DNA of 64,000 nt, from contig NZ_VOMB01000026.1 of the NCBI RefSeq assembly GCF_019050325.1, positions 50,441 through 114,440 on the forward strand, written 5' to 3'. Position 1 is the stretch's first letter. The number at the start of each line of letters is the position of its first letter. Below, piece after piece: positions 47,011 to 56,199 of this stretch. The notes below the pieces were generated by a model. It did not search any database, was not told the origin of the DNA, and worked only from the letters and a program-made list of their open reading frames with translations. Source of the stretch: [Mycobacterium] fortunisiensis (lineage in GTDB: Bacteria > Actinomycetota > Actinomycetes > Mycobacteriales > Mycobacteriaceae). Made by a program: the position numbers and the translations under genes.

Positions 47011-47140
47011 AATCCTCCGGTCGTCCAAGCGCCGGAGGTCTCTTCCACCGACGACGCGCACCGGCCTGCGACACCGATCGATCCCATGACGACCGACGTG
47101 ATGACGACATCGCAGCGAAGGAATACTCCCCTCCGCCGAC
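47011..47140 (-). promoter_or_regulatory. yybP-ykoY (manganese) riboswitch ahead of the TerC gene
   Basis: On the minus strand the leader has GGAGGGGAGTA (rc of 47124-47134), a central part with GTCATCACGTCGGTCGTCA, and a final GAGACC (rc of 47037-47042), as in the yybP-ykoY family. The GGAGG of the first motif can pair with CCTCC (rc of 47034-47038). That CCTCC also lies in a hairpin, CCTCCGG (rc of 47032-47038) with CCGGAGG (rc of 47014-47020), which hides the ribosome site. The two pairings are exclusive, giving a translational ON switch. Confidence 0.75.
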
Positions 47141-47237
47141 CAGTCTGCCTGACGGCACCCGACTAATCGAAATCCGACTGATCGAAATCCGACCGGCACG
47201 CCGCACCGACCAGCGAGCCGCCGCCGCACGGGCTTAG

Positions 47238-47243
47238 TAGTTT
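47238..47243 (+). promoter_or_regulatory. possible -10 of a leaderless Pls-like transcript
   Basis: TAGTTT ends 6 bases before the GTG at 47250, so a transcript would begin about at the start codon. No ribosome site precedes the GTG, which fits leaderless translation, common in mycobacteria. Confidence 0.4.
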
Positions 47244-47249
47244 GTATAC

Positions 47250-50200
47250 GTGACAGCCGCCGCCAGTGAGCACGAGATTCCGCCGCAGTATGTGCGATCC
47301 CCACTGGCCCCCGCGCCCCGCACCCTCGTCGACATCCTGCACGAGACCGCCAGGCGCTTTCCGGATGCGCCCGCCCTCGACGACGGCGCCGTGCAGCTCA
47401 CCTACTCCGAACTGATCACCGATGTCACCGACAGCGTGGCCTGGCTGGCGGCCCGCGGCATCGGCCGCGGCGACCGGCTCGGGATCCGGATGCCCTCGGG
47501 CAGTTATGCGCTCTACGTGGCGATCCTGTCGGTGCTGGCGTGTGGCGCGGCCTACGTCCCGGTGGACGCCGACGATCCCGACGAGCGGGCCGAGCTGGTG
47601 TTCGGCGAGGCCAACGTGGTCGGCGTGATCACCGAGCAGGGCCTGATCCGCGGTCCCGGATCCTCCCGTGGCTGGCGGGCCGCCGCCCCGCTGGGCCGCG
47701 ACGACGCCTGGATCATCTTCACCTCCGGGTCGACCGGCACTCCGAAAGGTGTCGCCGTCACGCACCGCAGTGCGGCGGCGTTCGTCGATGCCGAAGCCCA
47801 GATGTTCCTGCAGGACAATCCGATCGGGCCCGGCGACCGGGTGCTGGCCGGATTGTCGGTGGCTTTCGACGCGTCGTGCGAGGAGATGTGGCTGGCCTGG
47901 CGGCACGGCGCCTGCCTGGTGCCCGCGCCGCGATCGTTGGTGCGCAGCGGGATGGACCTGGGCCCGTGGCTGGTGAGCCGCGACATCACCGTGGTGTCGA
48001 CGGTGCCGACGCTGGCGGCCCTGTGGCCGGCCGAGGCCCTGGAAGCCGTGCGGCTCTTGATCTTCGGGGGCGAGGCGTGCCCGCCCGAGCTCGCCGCCCG
48101 GCTGGCGGTGGACGGTCGCGAGGTGTGGAACACCTACGGCCCCACCGAGGCCACCGTGGTGGCGTGCGCCGCGAAGCTGGACGGTCAGGGGCCGGTCAGC
48201 ATCGGCCTGCCGTTGGCCGGCTGGGATCTGGCCGTGGTGAATGCCGAGGGTCTGCCGGTGGCGCTCGGGGAAATCGGTGAACTGGTGATCGGCGGGGTGG
48301 GCCTGGCCCGCTACCTCGATCCGGAGAAGGACGCCGAGAAGTACGCGCCCATGCCTTCTTTAAGCCAACATGGGTCATGGAGCCGCGCCTACCGCAGCGG
48401 TGACCTGGTCCGGCTGGAGGCCGACGGCCTCTACTTCCAGGGCCGCGCCGACGATCAGGTGAAGGTGGGCGGGCGTCGCATCGAACTGGGCGAAGTGGAC
48501 AACGCGCTGGTGCACCTGCCCGGGGTGAGCGGAGGCGCGGCGGCGGTGCGCAAGACCGCCAGCGGCACCCCGCTGCTGGTCGGGTACATCGCCACCACCG
48601 ACCCGTCCTTCGATCTGGCCGCCGCGCGGGCCGCGCTGTCCGAATCGCTGCCGGCCGCCCTGGTCCCCCGGCTGGTGCTGCTCGACGAACTGCCGACCCG
48701 CACCTCGGGCAAGGTAGACCGCAACGCGCTGCCGTGGCCGCCGCCGGGGGATCCCGAACCGGACGTCCCCGAACTCGGCGGCACGATGGGGTGGCTGGCC
48801 GGCCTGTGGCGTGACGTGCTCGGTACCCCGGTCGAGGGGCCGGAGGCCGATTTCATCGCCCTGGGCGGGGGATCGCTGTCGGCGGCCCAGTTGGTGGCGG
48901 CGCTGCGTCAGCGCTATCCGCTGGTGACCGTGGCCGACCTCTACGACCATCCCCGGCTGGGTTCCCTGGCCGGATATCTCGACGAGCTCAAGCCGCCGCC
49001 GCAGATCCACACCCGCGAGGTCGCGCCGACCCCGGGGATCACCCAGGCCGCGCAGGTGGCCCTGTCGCTGCCGCTGGCCACGCTGGCCGGCCTGCAATGG
49101 GTCGTCTGGTTGGCGCTGCTGAACAACGCCGCTGCCGTGACCGGAGTTGTGTCATGGGCCCATCCACTCAGCTGGTGGTGGGTGCTGGCCGGGTTCCTGC
49201 TGTTTGTCACGCCGCTCGGTCGCATGGGTATTGCCGTGCTCTGTGCCCGGATGCTGCTGAGCGGTCTGGAGCCCGGCACCTACCGCCGCGGTGGCTCGGC
49301 GCACCTGCGGGTCTGGCTGGCCGAGCGGTTGGCCGACGCCAGCGGCGCGGAGAACCTGGCCGGCGCGCCGTGGATGGTCTACTACGCCCGCGCCCTGGGC
49401 AACACTGTGGGCAAGGGCGTGGACATGCACTCCGCGCCGCCGGTGACCGGCATGCTCAAGATCGGGCACCGGGCCTCGGTGGAACCCGAGGTGGACCTGA
49501 GCGGGCACTGGATCGACGGCGACCTGTTCCATGTCGGGCCGGTGACGATCGGCAACGACGCCACGATCGGCGCCCGCACCACGTTGCTGCCCGGCGCCAC
49601 CGTGGGCAAGAACGCCGATGTGGCACCCGGATCGGCGGTGACAGGGAAGGTCAAGAACGGCCAGTTCTGGAAGGGCTCACCGGCGGTCAAATCGGGCAAG
49701 GCCCGTCATCCGTGGCCCGATCACCGCCCGGGACGCGCCCCGCTGTGGGTCGCGGTGTACGGGGTGTCCTCACTGCTGCTGGCCGGTCTGCCGTTGCTGG
49801 CGCTGGCGGCGGGTCTGGCGGTGATCGGCTGGGGTATCCACGACGCCGGGTCCGCGGCCGCGGCGGTGATGCCCGCGCTGGCCTGGACCCCGGCCGCGGC
49901 CATCGTCGCGCTGCTGGCCTACGCCACCTTGACGGTGATCGGGGTGCGCATCCTCTCGGTGCGGCTGTCGGAGGGCTATCACCCGGTGCGCAGCCGGGTG
50001 GGCTGGCAGTTGTGGATGACCGAACGCCTGATGGACGCTGCCCGCAACTACCTGTTCCCGATCTATGCCAGCCTGCTGACCCCGTGGTGGCTGCGCCTGC
50101 TGGGCGCGAAAGTCGGTCGGGACACCGAGATTTCGACGGCCCTGTTCACCCCGAAGTTCACCGAGGTGCAGGACGGCGCGTTCCTGGCCGACGACACCAT

Positions 50201-51209
50201 GGTGGCCTCCTACGAACTGGGCGGCGGCTGGATCCACGTGGCCAAGGCCACCATCGGCAAGCGCGCCTTCCTCGGCAACTCGGGCATCACCCAGCCGGGA
50301 CGCAAGGTGCCCGACGACGGCCTGGTCGCAGTGCTGTCGGCCACCCCGCACAAGGCCAAGGCCGGCTCGTCCTGGCTGGGCAGTCCACCGGTTCGGTTGC
50401 GCCGCAACGCCACCGCGGCAGATGCGCTGCGCACCTTCCATCCTTCGGCTCGGCTCAAGATCATGCGCTCGGCGGTCGAGACCTGCCGGTTGATCCCGGT
50501 GATCGTGACGTTCGCGATCGGTGTCGCGGTGCTGGGTGCACTGCAGGCCCTCACGATGCGGTTCGGCTTTTTCGTCACCGCCCTGACCGGCGGTGTGGTG
50601 CTGCTGGTTGCCGGCGCGGTGGCCGGCACCGTCGCGGTGATCGCGAAATGGTTGGTGGTGGGCCGGATTCGCGCGGTCGAGCACCCGCTGTGGTCCTCGT
50701 TCGTGTGGCGCAACGAGGTGTCGGACACCTTCGTCGAAACCGTGGCCGCGCCCTGGTTCGCGCGGGCCGCCAGCGGCACCCCGGTGATGAACCTGTGGTT
50801 GCGCGGGCTGGGTGCCTCGATCGGCCGTGGCGTGTGGTGTGAAACCTATTGGCTGCCCGAGGCCGACCTGGTGGTGCTCGAGACGGGCGCCACCGTCAAC
50901 CGTGGCTGCGTGGTGCAGACCCATCTGTTCCATGACCGCATCATGCGACTGGACAGCGTGGTGCTGGAGGAAGGCTCGACGCTGGGGCCGCACTGCGTGG
51001 CGTTGCCGGCGGCCCGGTTGGGTGCCGGTGCCACCGTCGGGCCCGGCTCCCTGGTGATGCGCGGCGACGAGGTGCCGCCCTCGACCCGCTGGCAGGGCAA
51101 TCCGATCGCGCCGTGGAACATGTTCGGCAAGAAGCGTTCCGTCGAAAAGGCCTCCGCCAAAGGCTCCGAGAAAGCCGCCGCCAAGAAGACGGAAAACCCG
51201 GCCGCGTGA
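47250..51209 (+). CDS. Pls/PosA-family single-module peptide synthetase
   Basis: This 1319-residue protein has the Pls layout: an adenylation domain (residues about 20-510; A3 motif IFTSGSTGTPKG near 157, FDASCEEMW, WNTYGPTEATV), a carrier domain with the pantetheine Ser at 542 in LGGGSLSAAQL, then six membrane segments enclosing three soluble domains with left-handed beta-helix hexapeptides (such as IGNDATIGARTTLL). No classical condensation domain is present. Hand alignment to GrsA gives the ten-residue code D-A-E-S-I-G-T-V-V-K, close to known lysine codes. In Streptomyces Pls makes epsilon-poly-L-lysine; I infer a poly-lysine-like or other basic isopeptide product. It overlaps the M1 peptidase gene by 4 bases. 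Confidence 0.88.
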   Translation: MTAAASEHEIPPQYVRSPLAPAPRTLVDILHETARRFPDAPALDDGAVQLTYSELITDVTDSVAWLAARGIGRGDRLGIRMPSGSYALYVAILSVLACGAAYVPVDADDPDERAELVFGEANVVGVITEQGLIRGPGSSRGWRAAAPLGRDDAWIIFTSGSTGTPKGVAVTHRSAAAFVDAEAQMFLQDNPIGPGDRVLAGLSVAFDASCEEMWLAWRHGACLVPAPRSLVRSGMDLGPWLVSRDITVVSTVPTLAALWPAEALEAVRLLIFGGEACPPELAARLAVDGREVWNTYGPTEATVVACAAKLDGQGPVSIGLPLAGWDLAVVNAEGLPVALGEIGELVIGGVGLARYLDPEKDAEKYAPMPSLSQHGSWSRAYRSGDLVRLEADGLYFQGRADDQVKVGGRRIELGEVDNALVHLPGVSGGAAAVRKTASGTPLLVGYIATTDPSFDLAAARAALSESLPAALVPRLVLLDELPTRTSGKVDRNALPWPPPGDPEPDVPELGGTMGWLAGLWRDVLGTPVEGPEADFIALGGGSLSAAQLVAALRQRYPLVTVADLYDHPRLGSLAGYLDELKPPPQIHTREVAPTPGITQAAQVALSLPLATLAGLQWVVWLALLNNAAAVTGVVSWAHPLSWWWVLAGFLLFVTPLGRMGIAVLCARMLLSGLEPGTYRRGGSAHLRVWLAERLADASGAENLAGAPWMVYYARALGNTVGKGVDMHSAPPVTGMLKIGHRASVEPEVDLSGHWIDGDLFHVGPVTIGNDATIGARTTLLPGATVGKNADVAPGSAVTGKVKNGQFWKGSPAVKSGKARHPWPDHRPGRAPLWVAVYGVSSLLLAGLPLLALAAGLAVIGWGIHDAGSAAAAVMPALAWTPAAAIVALLAYATLTVIGVRILSVRLSEGYHPVRSRVGWQLWMTERLMDAARNYLFPIYASLLTPWWLRLLGAKVGRDTEISTALFTPKFTEVQDGAFLADDTMVASYELGGGWIHVAKATIGKRAFLGNSGITQPGRKVPDDGLVAVLSATPHKAKAGSSWLGSPPVRLRRNATAADALRTFHPSARLKIMRSAVETCRLIPVIVTFAIGVAVLGALQALTMRFGFFVTALTGGVVLLVAGAVAGTVAVIAKWLVVGRIRAVEHPLWSSFVWRNEVSDTFVETVAAPWFARAASGTPVMNLWLRGLGASIGRGVWCETYWLPEADLVVLETGATVNRGCVVQTHLFHDRIMRLDSVVLEEGSTLGPHCVALPAARLGAGATVGPGSLVMRGDEVPPSTRWQGNPIAPWNMFGKKRSVEKASAKGSEKAAAKKTENPAA

Positions 51210-52537
51210 CCAGATCCAAGAAAGCCGTGAAGCAGCCGCCCCCGGTCATCGACCCCTATCTCCCGCGCAACGGCAACTTCGGTTACCGGGTGTCGCGCTA
51301 CGAACTCGAGCTCGAGTACAAGGTGTCGATCAACCGCCTGGCCGGGTCGGCGACCATCACCGCGGTCACCCTGGCGGCGCTGCGCACCTTCACCCTGGAC
51401 CTGTCCGACGCCCTGTCGGTGTCGCGGGTGACGGTCAACGGGCGCCGGCCGGCACAGTACCGATGTTCGGGCGGCAAGCTGTCGGTCACCCTGCCCTCGA
51501 CGCTGCCGGCCGGGGCCGCGATGACCGTCGTGGTGCGCTACAACGGCAGCCCGCGTCCCATCGAATCCTATTGGGGTGACGTCGGTTTCGAGGAGCTGAC
51601 GAACGGCGCCCTGGTGGCCGGCCAACCCAACGGAGCGGCCTCCTGGTTCCCCTGCGACGACCACCCCAGCTCCAAGGCCAGCTACCGCATCCAGATCAGC
51701 ACCGACAGCCCGTATTACGCATTGGCCAACGGGGAGTTGATCTCCCGCAAGGCCCGCGCCGGGCACACGGTGTGGACCTACGAGCAGCCCGAGCCCACCT
51801 CCAGCTACCTGATCACCTTGCAGATCGGGATGTACGAGAGCCGCCGGTTGACCAAGACACCGGTGCCGATGCACGCGGTGCTGCCGGCCCGGTTGCGCCG
51901 CGGGTTCGATCACGACTTCGAACAGCAACCGCAGATGATGAAGTTGTTCGTCAAGCTGTTCGGCCCCTACCCGCTGTCCAACGGCTACACCGTGGTGATC
52001 ACCGACGACGACCTGGAGATCCCACTGGAGGCCCAGGGCATTTCGATCTTCGGCGCCAATCACTGCGACGGACACGGCGGTGCCGAACGGCTGATCGCCC
52101 ACGAACTGGCCCACCAATGGTTCGGCAACTCGGTGACCGCGCGGCGCTGGCGTGACATCTGGCTGCACGAAGGTTTCGCCTGCTACGCCGAGTGGCTGTG
52201 GTCCGAACACAGTGGCGGCCGCAGCGCGGCCGAGTGGGCCGAGCACTATCACCAGCGGTTGCGCGGGCTGCCCGAGGATCTGCTGCTGTCCGATCCGGGG
52301 CCCGCGGACATGTTCGACGACCGGGTGTACAAACGCGGCGCGCTCACCCTGCATGTGTTGCGCACCCGCCTCGGCGACCGGAATTTCTTTGCGCTGCTGA
52401 GGGATTGGACGGCCCGCTACCGGCACAGCACCGCCTTCACCGATGATTTCACCGGGCTGGCCGCCGGCTACACCGACGAGCCGCTGCAACCGCTGTGGCA
52501 GGCGTGGCTGTACTCGAAAGAGTTGCCGGAGCTGTGA
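51206..52537 (+). CDS. M1-family zinc metallopeptidase
   Basis: The 443-residue protein has an N-terminal beta domain and the gluzincin site HELAHQWFGN with downstream WLHEGFACYAE. The exopeptidase GAMEN loop is replaced by PLEAQGISIFG, keeping one Glu. No signal peptide is seen; the N-terminus is a basic stretch. GTG start at 51206 overlaps the synthetase stop by 4 bases, so both are cotranslated. Adjacent peptidases in Pls clusters probably degrade or trim the product, protecting the producer; this is inference. Confidence 0.88.
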   Translation: MTRSKKAVKQPPPVIDPYLPRNGNFGYRVSRYELELEYKVSINRLAGSATITAVTLAALRTFTLDLSDALSVSRVTVNGRRPAQYRCSGGKLSVTLPSTLPAGAAMTVVVRYNGSPRPIESYWGDVGFEELTNGALVAGQPNGAASWFPCDDHPSSKASYRIQISTDSPYYALANGELISRKARAGHTVWTYEQPEPTSSYLITLQIGMYESRRLTKTPVPMHAVLPARLRRGFDHDFEQQPQMMKLFVKLFGPYPLSNGYTVVITDDDLEIPLEAQGISIFGANHCDGHGGAERLIAHELAHQWFGNSVTARRWRDIWLHEGFACYAEWLWSEHSGGRSAAEWAEHYHQRLRGLPEDLLLSDPGPADMFDDRVYKRGALTLHVLRTRLGDRNFFALLRDWTARYRHSTAFTDDFTGLAAGYTDEPLQPLWQAWLYSKELPEL

Positions 52538-53847
52538 CCGATGCCGGCAGCACCCCGGGATTCGATGCTCTTCGCGCAAGCGGCTCATCGACGGGCCCCA
52601 TCACGCGCAGCAGCGTCGCCCGCGTCGGACTGGCGACGGCGGTCAGCGCGCTGTGCGGGTATGCCGTGCTGTATCTGGCCGCGCGCGACCTCGAGCCCGC
52701 CGGCTTCTCGATCTTCAGCGTGTTCTGGGGCGCGTTCGGTCTGGTGACCGGCGCCGCCAACGGCCTGTTGCAGGAGGCCACCCGTGAGGTGCGCGGGGCT
52801 CGGCATCGGGATCTCAGCGTGCCGGTCGGCTCCTCGCGCGAGCGCTCGTCGGCGGGCCCCACCACCCACCCGATGCGGATCGCTGCCCTGGTCGGCATCG
52901 CCGCAGCCGTGGTGATCGCCGCCAGCTCACCGCTGTGGAGCGCGCACGTGTTCGCCGAGTCGCGGGCACTGAGCGTGGTGCTGCTCAGCGTCGGGCTCGC
53001 GGGGTTCTGCCTGCACGCCACCCTGCTCGGCATGCTGGCCGGGGTGAACCGGTGGACCGAGTACGGGGCCCTGATGGTCACCGACGCCGGAATCCGGGTG
53101 GCAGTGGCGGCCGTGACCTTCGTGCTCGGCTGGGGGCTGGCCGGGTTCCTGTGGGCCACCGTGGCGGGTGCGGTGGCCTGGCTGATCATGTTGATCGCCG
53201 CCCCCGCGGCGCGGCTGGCGGCCGGGCTGCTCACCGCGGGCAGTCCCGCGACGTTCCTGCGCGGCGCCGCGCATTCGATCGCCGCGGCCGGCGCCAGCGC
53301 GATCCTGGTGATGGGTTTCCCGGTGCTGCTCAAGGCCACCTCGGGTGATCTCGGCGCGGCCGGCGGCGTGGTGATCCTGGCCGTGACGCTGACCCGGGCT
53401 CCGCTGCTGGTTCCACTCACTGCGATGCAGGGCAACCTGATCGCGCACTTCGTCGATCAACGCGACCGGCGACTGCGGGCGCTGCTGGCACCGGCGGCCG
53501 CCGTGGCCGGGCTGGGGGTGCTGGGTGTGACCGCAGCCGGGCTGCTCGGCCCCTGGTTGCTGCGGGTGGGCTTCGGCGACCAGTACCGCGCCGACGGCGC
53601 CCTGCTGGCCTGGTTGACCGCGGCCGCCGTCGCCATTGCGATGCTCACCCTCACCGGGGCGGCGACCGTGGCGGCCGCCCTGCACCGGGCGTATGCCTCG
53701 GGCTGGATCATCGCCACCGTCGCTGCGGTGGCGCTGCTGCTGCTGCCGGTCGGATTGGAGGCGCGCACCGTCATCGCCCTGCTGTGCGGCCCCATGGTGG
53801 GCATCGCAGTTCACCTGATCGCGCTGGCCCGGGCGGCGCGACGATGA
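52534..53847 (+). CDS. polysaccharide-flippase-like multi-pass membrane protein
   Basis: The 437-residue protein has about 12 membrane segments in a MATE/polysaccharide-export-like arrangement and a small loop of Arg/Ser. It corresponds to Rv3630, next to the galactosamine synthase pair, so it may flip a polyprenyl-linked sugar for the arabinogalactan. I use the GTG at 52534, which overlaps the M1 peptidase stop by 4 bases; an ATG at 52552 would be out of frame. Role inferred from context. Confidence 0.82.
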   Translation: MTDAGSTPGFDALRASGSSTGPITRSSVARVGLATAVSALCGYAVLYLAARDLEPAGFSIFSVFWGAFGLVTGAANGLLQEATREVRGARHRDLSVPVGSSRERSSAGPTTHPMRIAALVGIAAAVVIAASSPLWSAHVFAESRALSVVLLSVGLAGFCLHATLLGMLAGVNRWTEYGALMVTDAGIRVAVAAVTFVLGWGLAGFLWATVAGAVAWLIMLIAAPAARLAAGLLTAGSPATFLRGAAHSIAAAGASAILVMGFPVLLKATSGDLGAAGGVVILAVTLTRAPLLVPLTAMQGNLIAHFVDQRDRRLRALLAPAAAVAGLGVLGVTAAGLLGPWLLRVGFGDQYRADGALLAWLTAAAVAIAMLTLTGAATVAAALHRAYASGWIIATVAAVALLLLPVGLEARTVIALLCGPMVGIAVHLIALARAARR

Positions 53848-53871
53848 CCATGTAGGTTAGGGCCCATCGAC

Positions 53872-54570
53872 ATGCGCTTTCACGACGTCTGGATCATCAT
53901 CCCCGCCTTCAACGAGGCGGGCGTCATCGCTGATGTCGTCGCCGAGGTGCGCTCGGTGTTTCCCAACGTGGTGTGTGTGGACGACGGCAGCCGCGACGGC
54001 ACTGCCGACCGGGCGTTCGCTGCCGGCGCGCACGTGGTCCCGCACCCGGTGAACCTCGGTCAGGGTGCGGCGATCCAGACCGGAGTGGAGTACGCCCGCA
54101 GCCGCCCGGGCGCCAAGGTGTTCGTCACCTTCGACGCCGACGGCCAGCATCAGGTCAAGGACGTGGTGCGGATGATCGACCGGCTCGATACCGACAACGT
54201 CGACCTGGTGGTCGGCAGCCGGTTCGCCGATCCCCAGACCCAGGCCGTCGCCCACGTTCCGCTGCTCAAGCGGGTGATCCTGCGGGCCGCGGCCGCGTTG
54301 AGTCCGCAGAGTCGCGCGCTGGGCCTCACCGATGCGCACAACGGTCTGCGGGTCTTCGACAAGTTGGTTGCCGACGAACTCAACCTGACGATGAACGGCA
54401 TGAGCCACGCCGGTGAGTTCATTGCGCTGGCCCACGAAAACCGTTGGCGGGTGGCCGAAGAGCCGGTGGAGATTCTCTACACCGACTACTCGAAGTCGAA
54501 GGGGCAACCGCTGCTCAACGGGGTGAACATCGTCTTCGACGGGTTGTTACGCAGGAGGCTGTCGCGATGA
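53872..54570 (+). CDS. ppgS: polyprenyl-phospho-N-acetylgalactosaminyl synthase, GT2
   Basis: The 232-residue glycosyltransferase has the GT2 fold with VCVDDGSRDGTADRA, the DxD-type motif TFDADGQHQ and no membrane segments. In M. tuberculosis Rv3631 links N-acetylgalactosamine to decaprenyl phosphate, supplying the galactosamine substituent of arabinogalactan, with the small protein Rv3632 as membrane partner. The start of that partner overlaps this stop by 4 bases (ATGA), as expected. Confidence 0.88.
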   Translation: MRFHDVWIIIPAFNEAGVIADVVAEVRSVFPNVVCVDDGSRDGTADRAFAAGAHVVPHPVNLGQGAAIQTGVEYARSRPGAKVFVTFDADGQHQVKDVVRMIDRLDTDNVDLVVGSRFADPQTQAVAHVPLLKRVILRAAAALSPQSRALGLTDAHNGLRVFDKLVADELNLTMNGMSHAGEFIALAHENRWRVAEEPVEILYTDYSKSKGQPLLNGVNIVFDGLLRRRLSR

Positions 54571-54917
54571 ACTGGATCCAGGCCCTGCTGATCGTCTCGG
54601 TACTGGTGCTGTTGGCCTACCTGCTCGGGTCGCGGCGCAGCGCCCGGTCCAGGGCCTGGGTCAAGGTCGGCTTCGTGTTGTTCGTGGCGGCCGGCATCTA
54701 TGCCATCTTGCGTCCCGACGACACCACCGTGGTGGCGAATTGGCTTGGCGTCAAACGTGGTACGGACCTGATGGAGTACGTGCTGATCATCGCGTTCGTC
54801 TTCGTCACCCTGTCGACGTACCTGCGGCTCAAAGACATCGAGTTGCGCTACGCCCGGCTGGCCCGGGCGGTGGCGCTGCAGAATGCGCGGGTGCCGGCCT
54901 CCCCTGAAGATGAGTGA
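54567..54917 (+). CDS. DUF2304 membrane partner of PpgS
   Basis: The 116-residue protein has three membrane segments (NWIQALLIVSVLVLLAYLLG, WVKVGFVLFVAAGIYAIL, YVLIIAFVFVTLSTYL) and a charged helical tail. It is the Rv3632 equivalent, thought to anchor and stimulate the soluble synthase. ATG at 54567 chosen from the ATGA overlap. Confidence 0.88.
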   Translation: MNWIQALLIVSVLVLLAYLLGSRRSARSRAWVKVGFVLFVAAGIYAILRPDDTTVVANWLGVKRGTDLMEYVLIIAFVFVTLSTYLRLKDIELRYARLARAVALQNARVPASPEDE

Positions 54918-56199
54918 CGAGGAATCCGTCAAAGCCGACGACGCAGCGCCGCTGAACGCGCTGTTGGCGGTGGCGGCCACACGCCAAACCGCAGGCGACC
55001 TGCGCGGGGCCCTGGGTGACGCCATCGAGGTTCTCGAAGCCCGACGCGCCACCCTGGGCAACGATCATCCCGACACACTCGCGGTGGCGTGGCTGGTGGC
55101 CAGCTGGCGACACAACCTCGGCGAAGCCGGCGCCGTCGAAGCCTTGCGTGACCTGCTCCCGACGATGATGCGCGTTCTCGGTGCCGAGCACCACGATACG
55201 TTGTGGGCCCGACACACCCTGGCAGCAATCGATGACGGCGCAACAGATCCAGCCGATCGGCTGCTGCGGTGGGTTCACCTGTGCGGGGCCGACACTCGTG
55301 TCTTCGGAGTGCGCCACGAGCTGACGCTGGCCGCGGCATACGGGGCGGCGTTGGCTCGCCGCGATCTGGGCGATCCCTACGGGGCGAGCATGGAGGCGCT
55401 CGTGGTGTACCGGCACCGACTCCGCCTCCTCGGTGAGCACCATCCCGAAACCCTGGCGGCTCGACTGGCACACGTGAGCTGGCACGGTGAGGCGATGGGG
55501 GTCACCGCGAAGACCCTCGACGACCTCGACGACCTGATCCCGGTGCTGGAAAATGCGCTCGGTCACGATGATCTCACCACGTTGACGGCCCGGTATACCC
55601 GAGCAGTGTGGACCCAGGAATCAGCGGACAACCAGATGGAGCGTATTTCGGAATGGGAGGTTCTCGCAGCGGATCTCGCCCGCGTACGAGGCGAGGCAGA
55701 CCCATTGACCGTATCGGCCCTGGAAAGGCGGGACGCAGCACGCGCAGAGTGGCAAGCCGTGCTGGAGGTGACCCGCGATATCGCCTACAGCCTGGAATTC
55801 GAAGAGCGCAGCGACGACCCGGATTGCCCCGACGCCGAAGCCGAGACCAGGGCAACTGATGCCGCAGACGAAGAAGAGTCCGACCAAGCTTATTTCTTCG
55901 AATCGGTTCTGACGGCGAAAAGAGCGCTGTCGCAGTGCGCCCGGGGCGCGGGTAACGATGCCTACCAGACGTTGCTGTGGCGCTACTACCTGGGATGGTG
56001 CCTGTGGGCCGGACACGAATTCGGCTCGGCCGGTCAGCGGGCCCGACGCCTGGTCGAGGACAGCACGATCATCCTCGGCGAGGACGATCCGTTGACCGAC
56101 GCGGCGCGGACGTTGTTGTCCTTCAACGAGACCCAGGCATGGACCGGACTGTCACCGTTCTGGGACGGTAGCGACGCCGCTGAACTGTCCGGGAGCTAG
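54910..56199 (+). CDS. tetratricopeptide-like repeat protein
   Basis: The 429-residue cytoplasmic protein is built of helical repeats: HPDTLAVAWLVASWRHNLG, EHHDTLWARHTLA, RHELTLAAAYGAALARRDLG and EHHPETLAARLAHVSWHG follow the TPR_10/12-like pattern. No signal or membrane segment and no catalytic motif. The start ATG at 54910 overlaps DUF2304 by 8 bases, so it rides on the ppgS transcript. M. tuberculosis has a different gene here as I recall. Its 3' end shares CTAG with the convergent TetR remnant. It may be a scaffold; function unknown. Confidence 0.7.
   Translation: MSDEESVKADDAAPLNALLAVAATRQTAGDLRGALGDAIEVLEARRATLGNDHPDTLAVAWLVASWRHNLGEAGAVEALRDLLPTMMRVLGAEHHDTLWARHTLAAIDDGATDPADRLLRWVHLCGADTRVFGVRHELTLAAAYGAALARRDLGDPYGASMEALVVYRHRLRLLGEHHPETLAARLAHVSWHGEAMGVTAKTLDDLDDLIPVLENALGHDDLTTLTARYTRAVWTQESADNQMERISEWEVLAADLARVRGEADPLTVSALERRDAARAEWQAVLEVTRDIAYSLEFEERSDDPDCPDAEAETRATDAADEEESDQAYFFESVLTAKRALSQCARGAGNDAYQTLLWRYYLGWCLWAGHEFGSAGQRARRLVEDSTIILGEDDPLTDAARTLLSFNETQAWTGLSPFWDGSDAAELSGS

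Noticed and set aside
47160..47195. short tandem ATCGAAATCCGAC units before the synthetase gene
   Set aside because: Two imperfect copies only; too short to separate from chance in a short leader, though they could be half-sites.
49097..50842. 581-codon frame inside the Pls-like gene
   Set aside because: Out-of-frame shadow; the synthetase frame carries all domain motifs.
55608..55859. plus-strand small frame inside the TPR-like gene
   Set aside because: Arg/Gly-rich shadow without a ribosome site.
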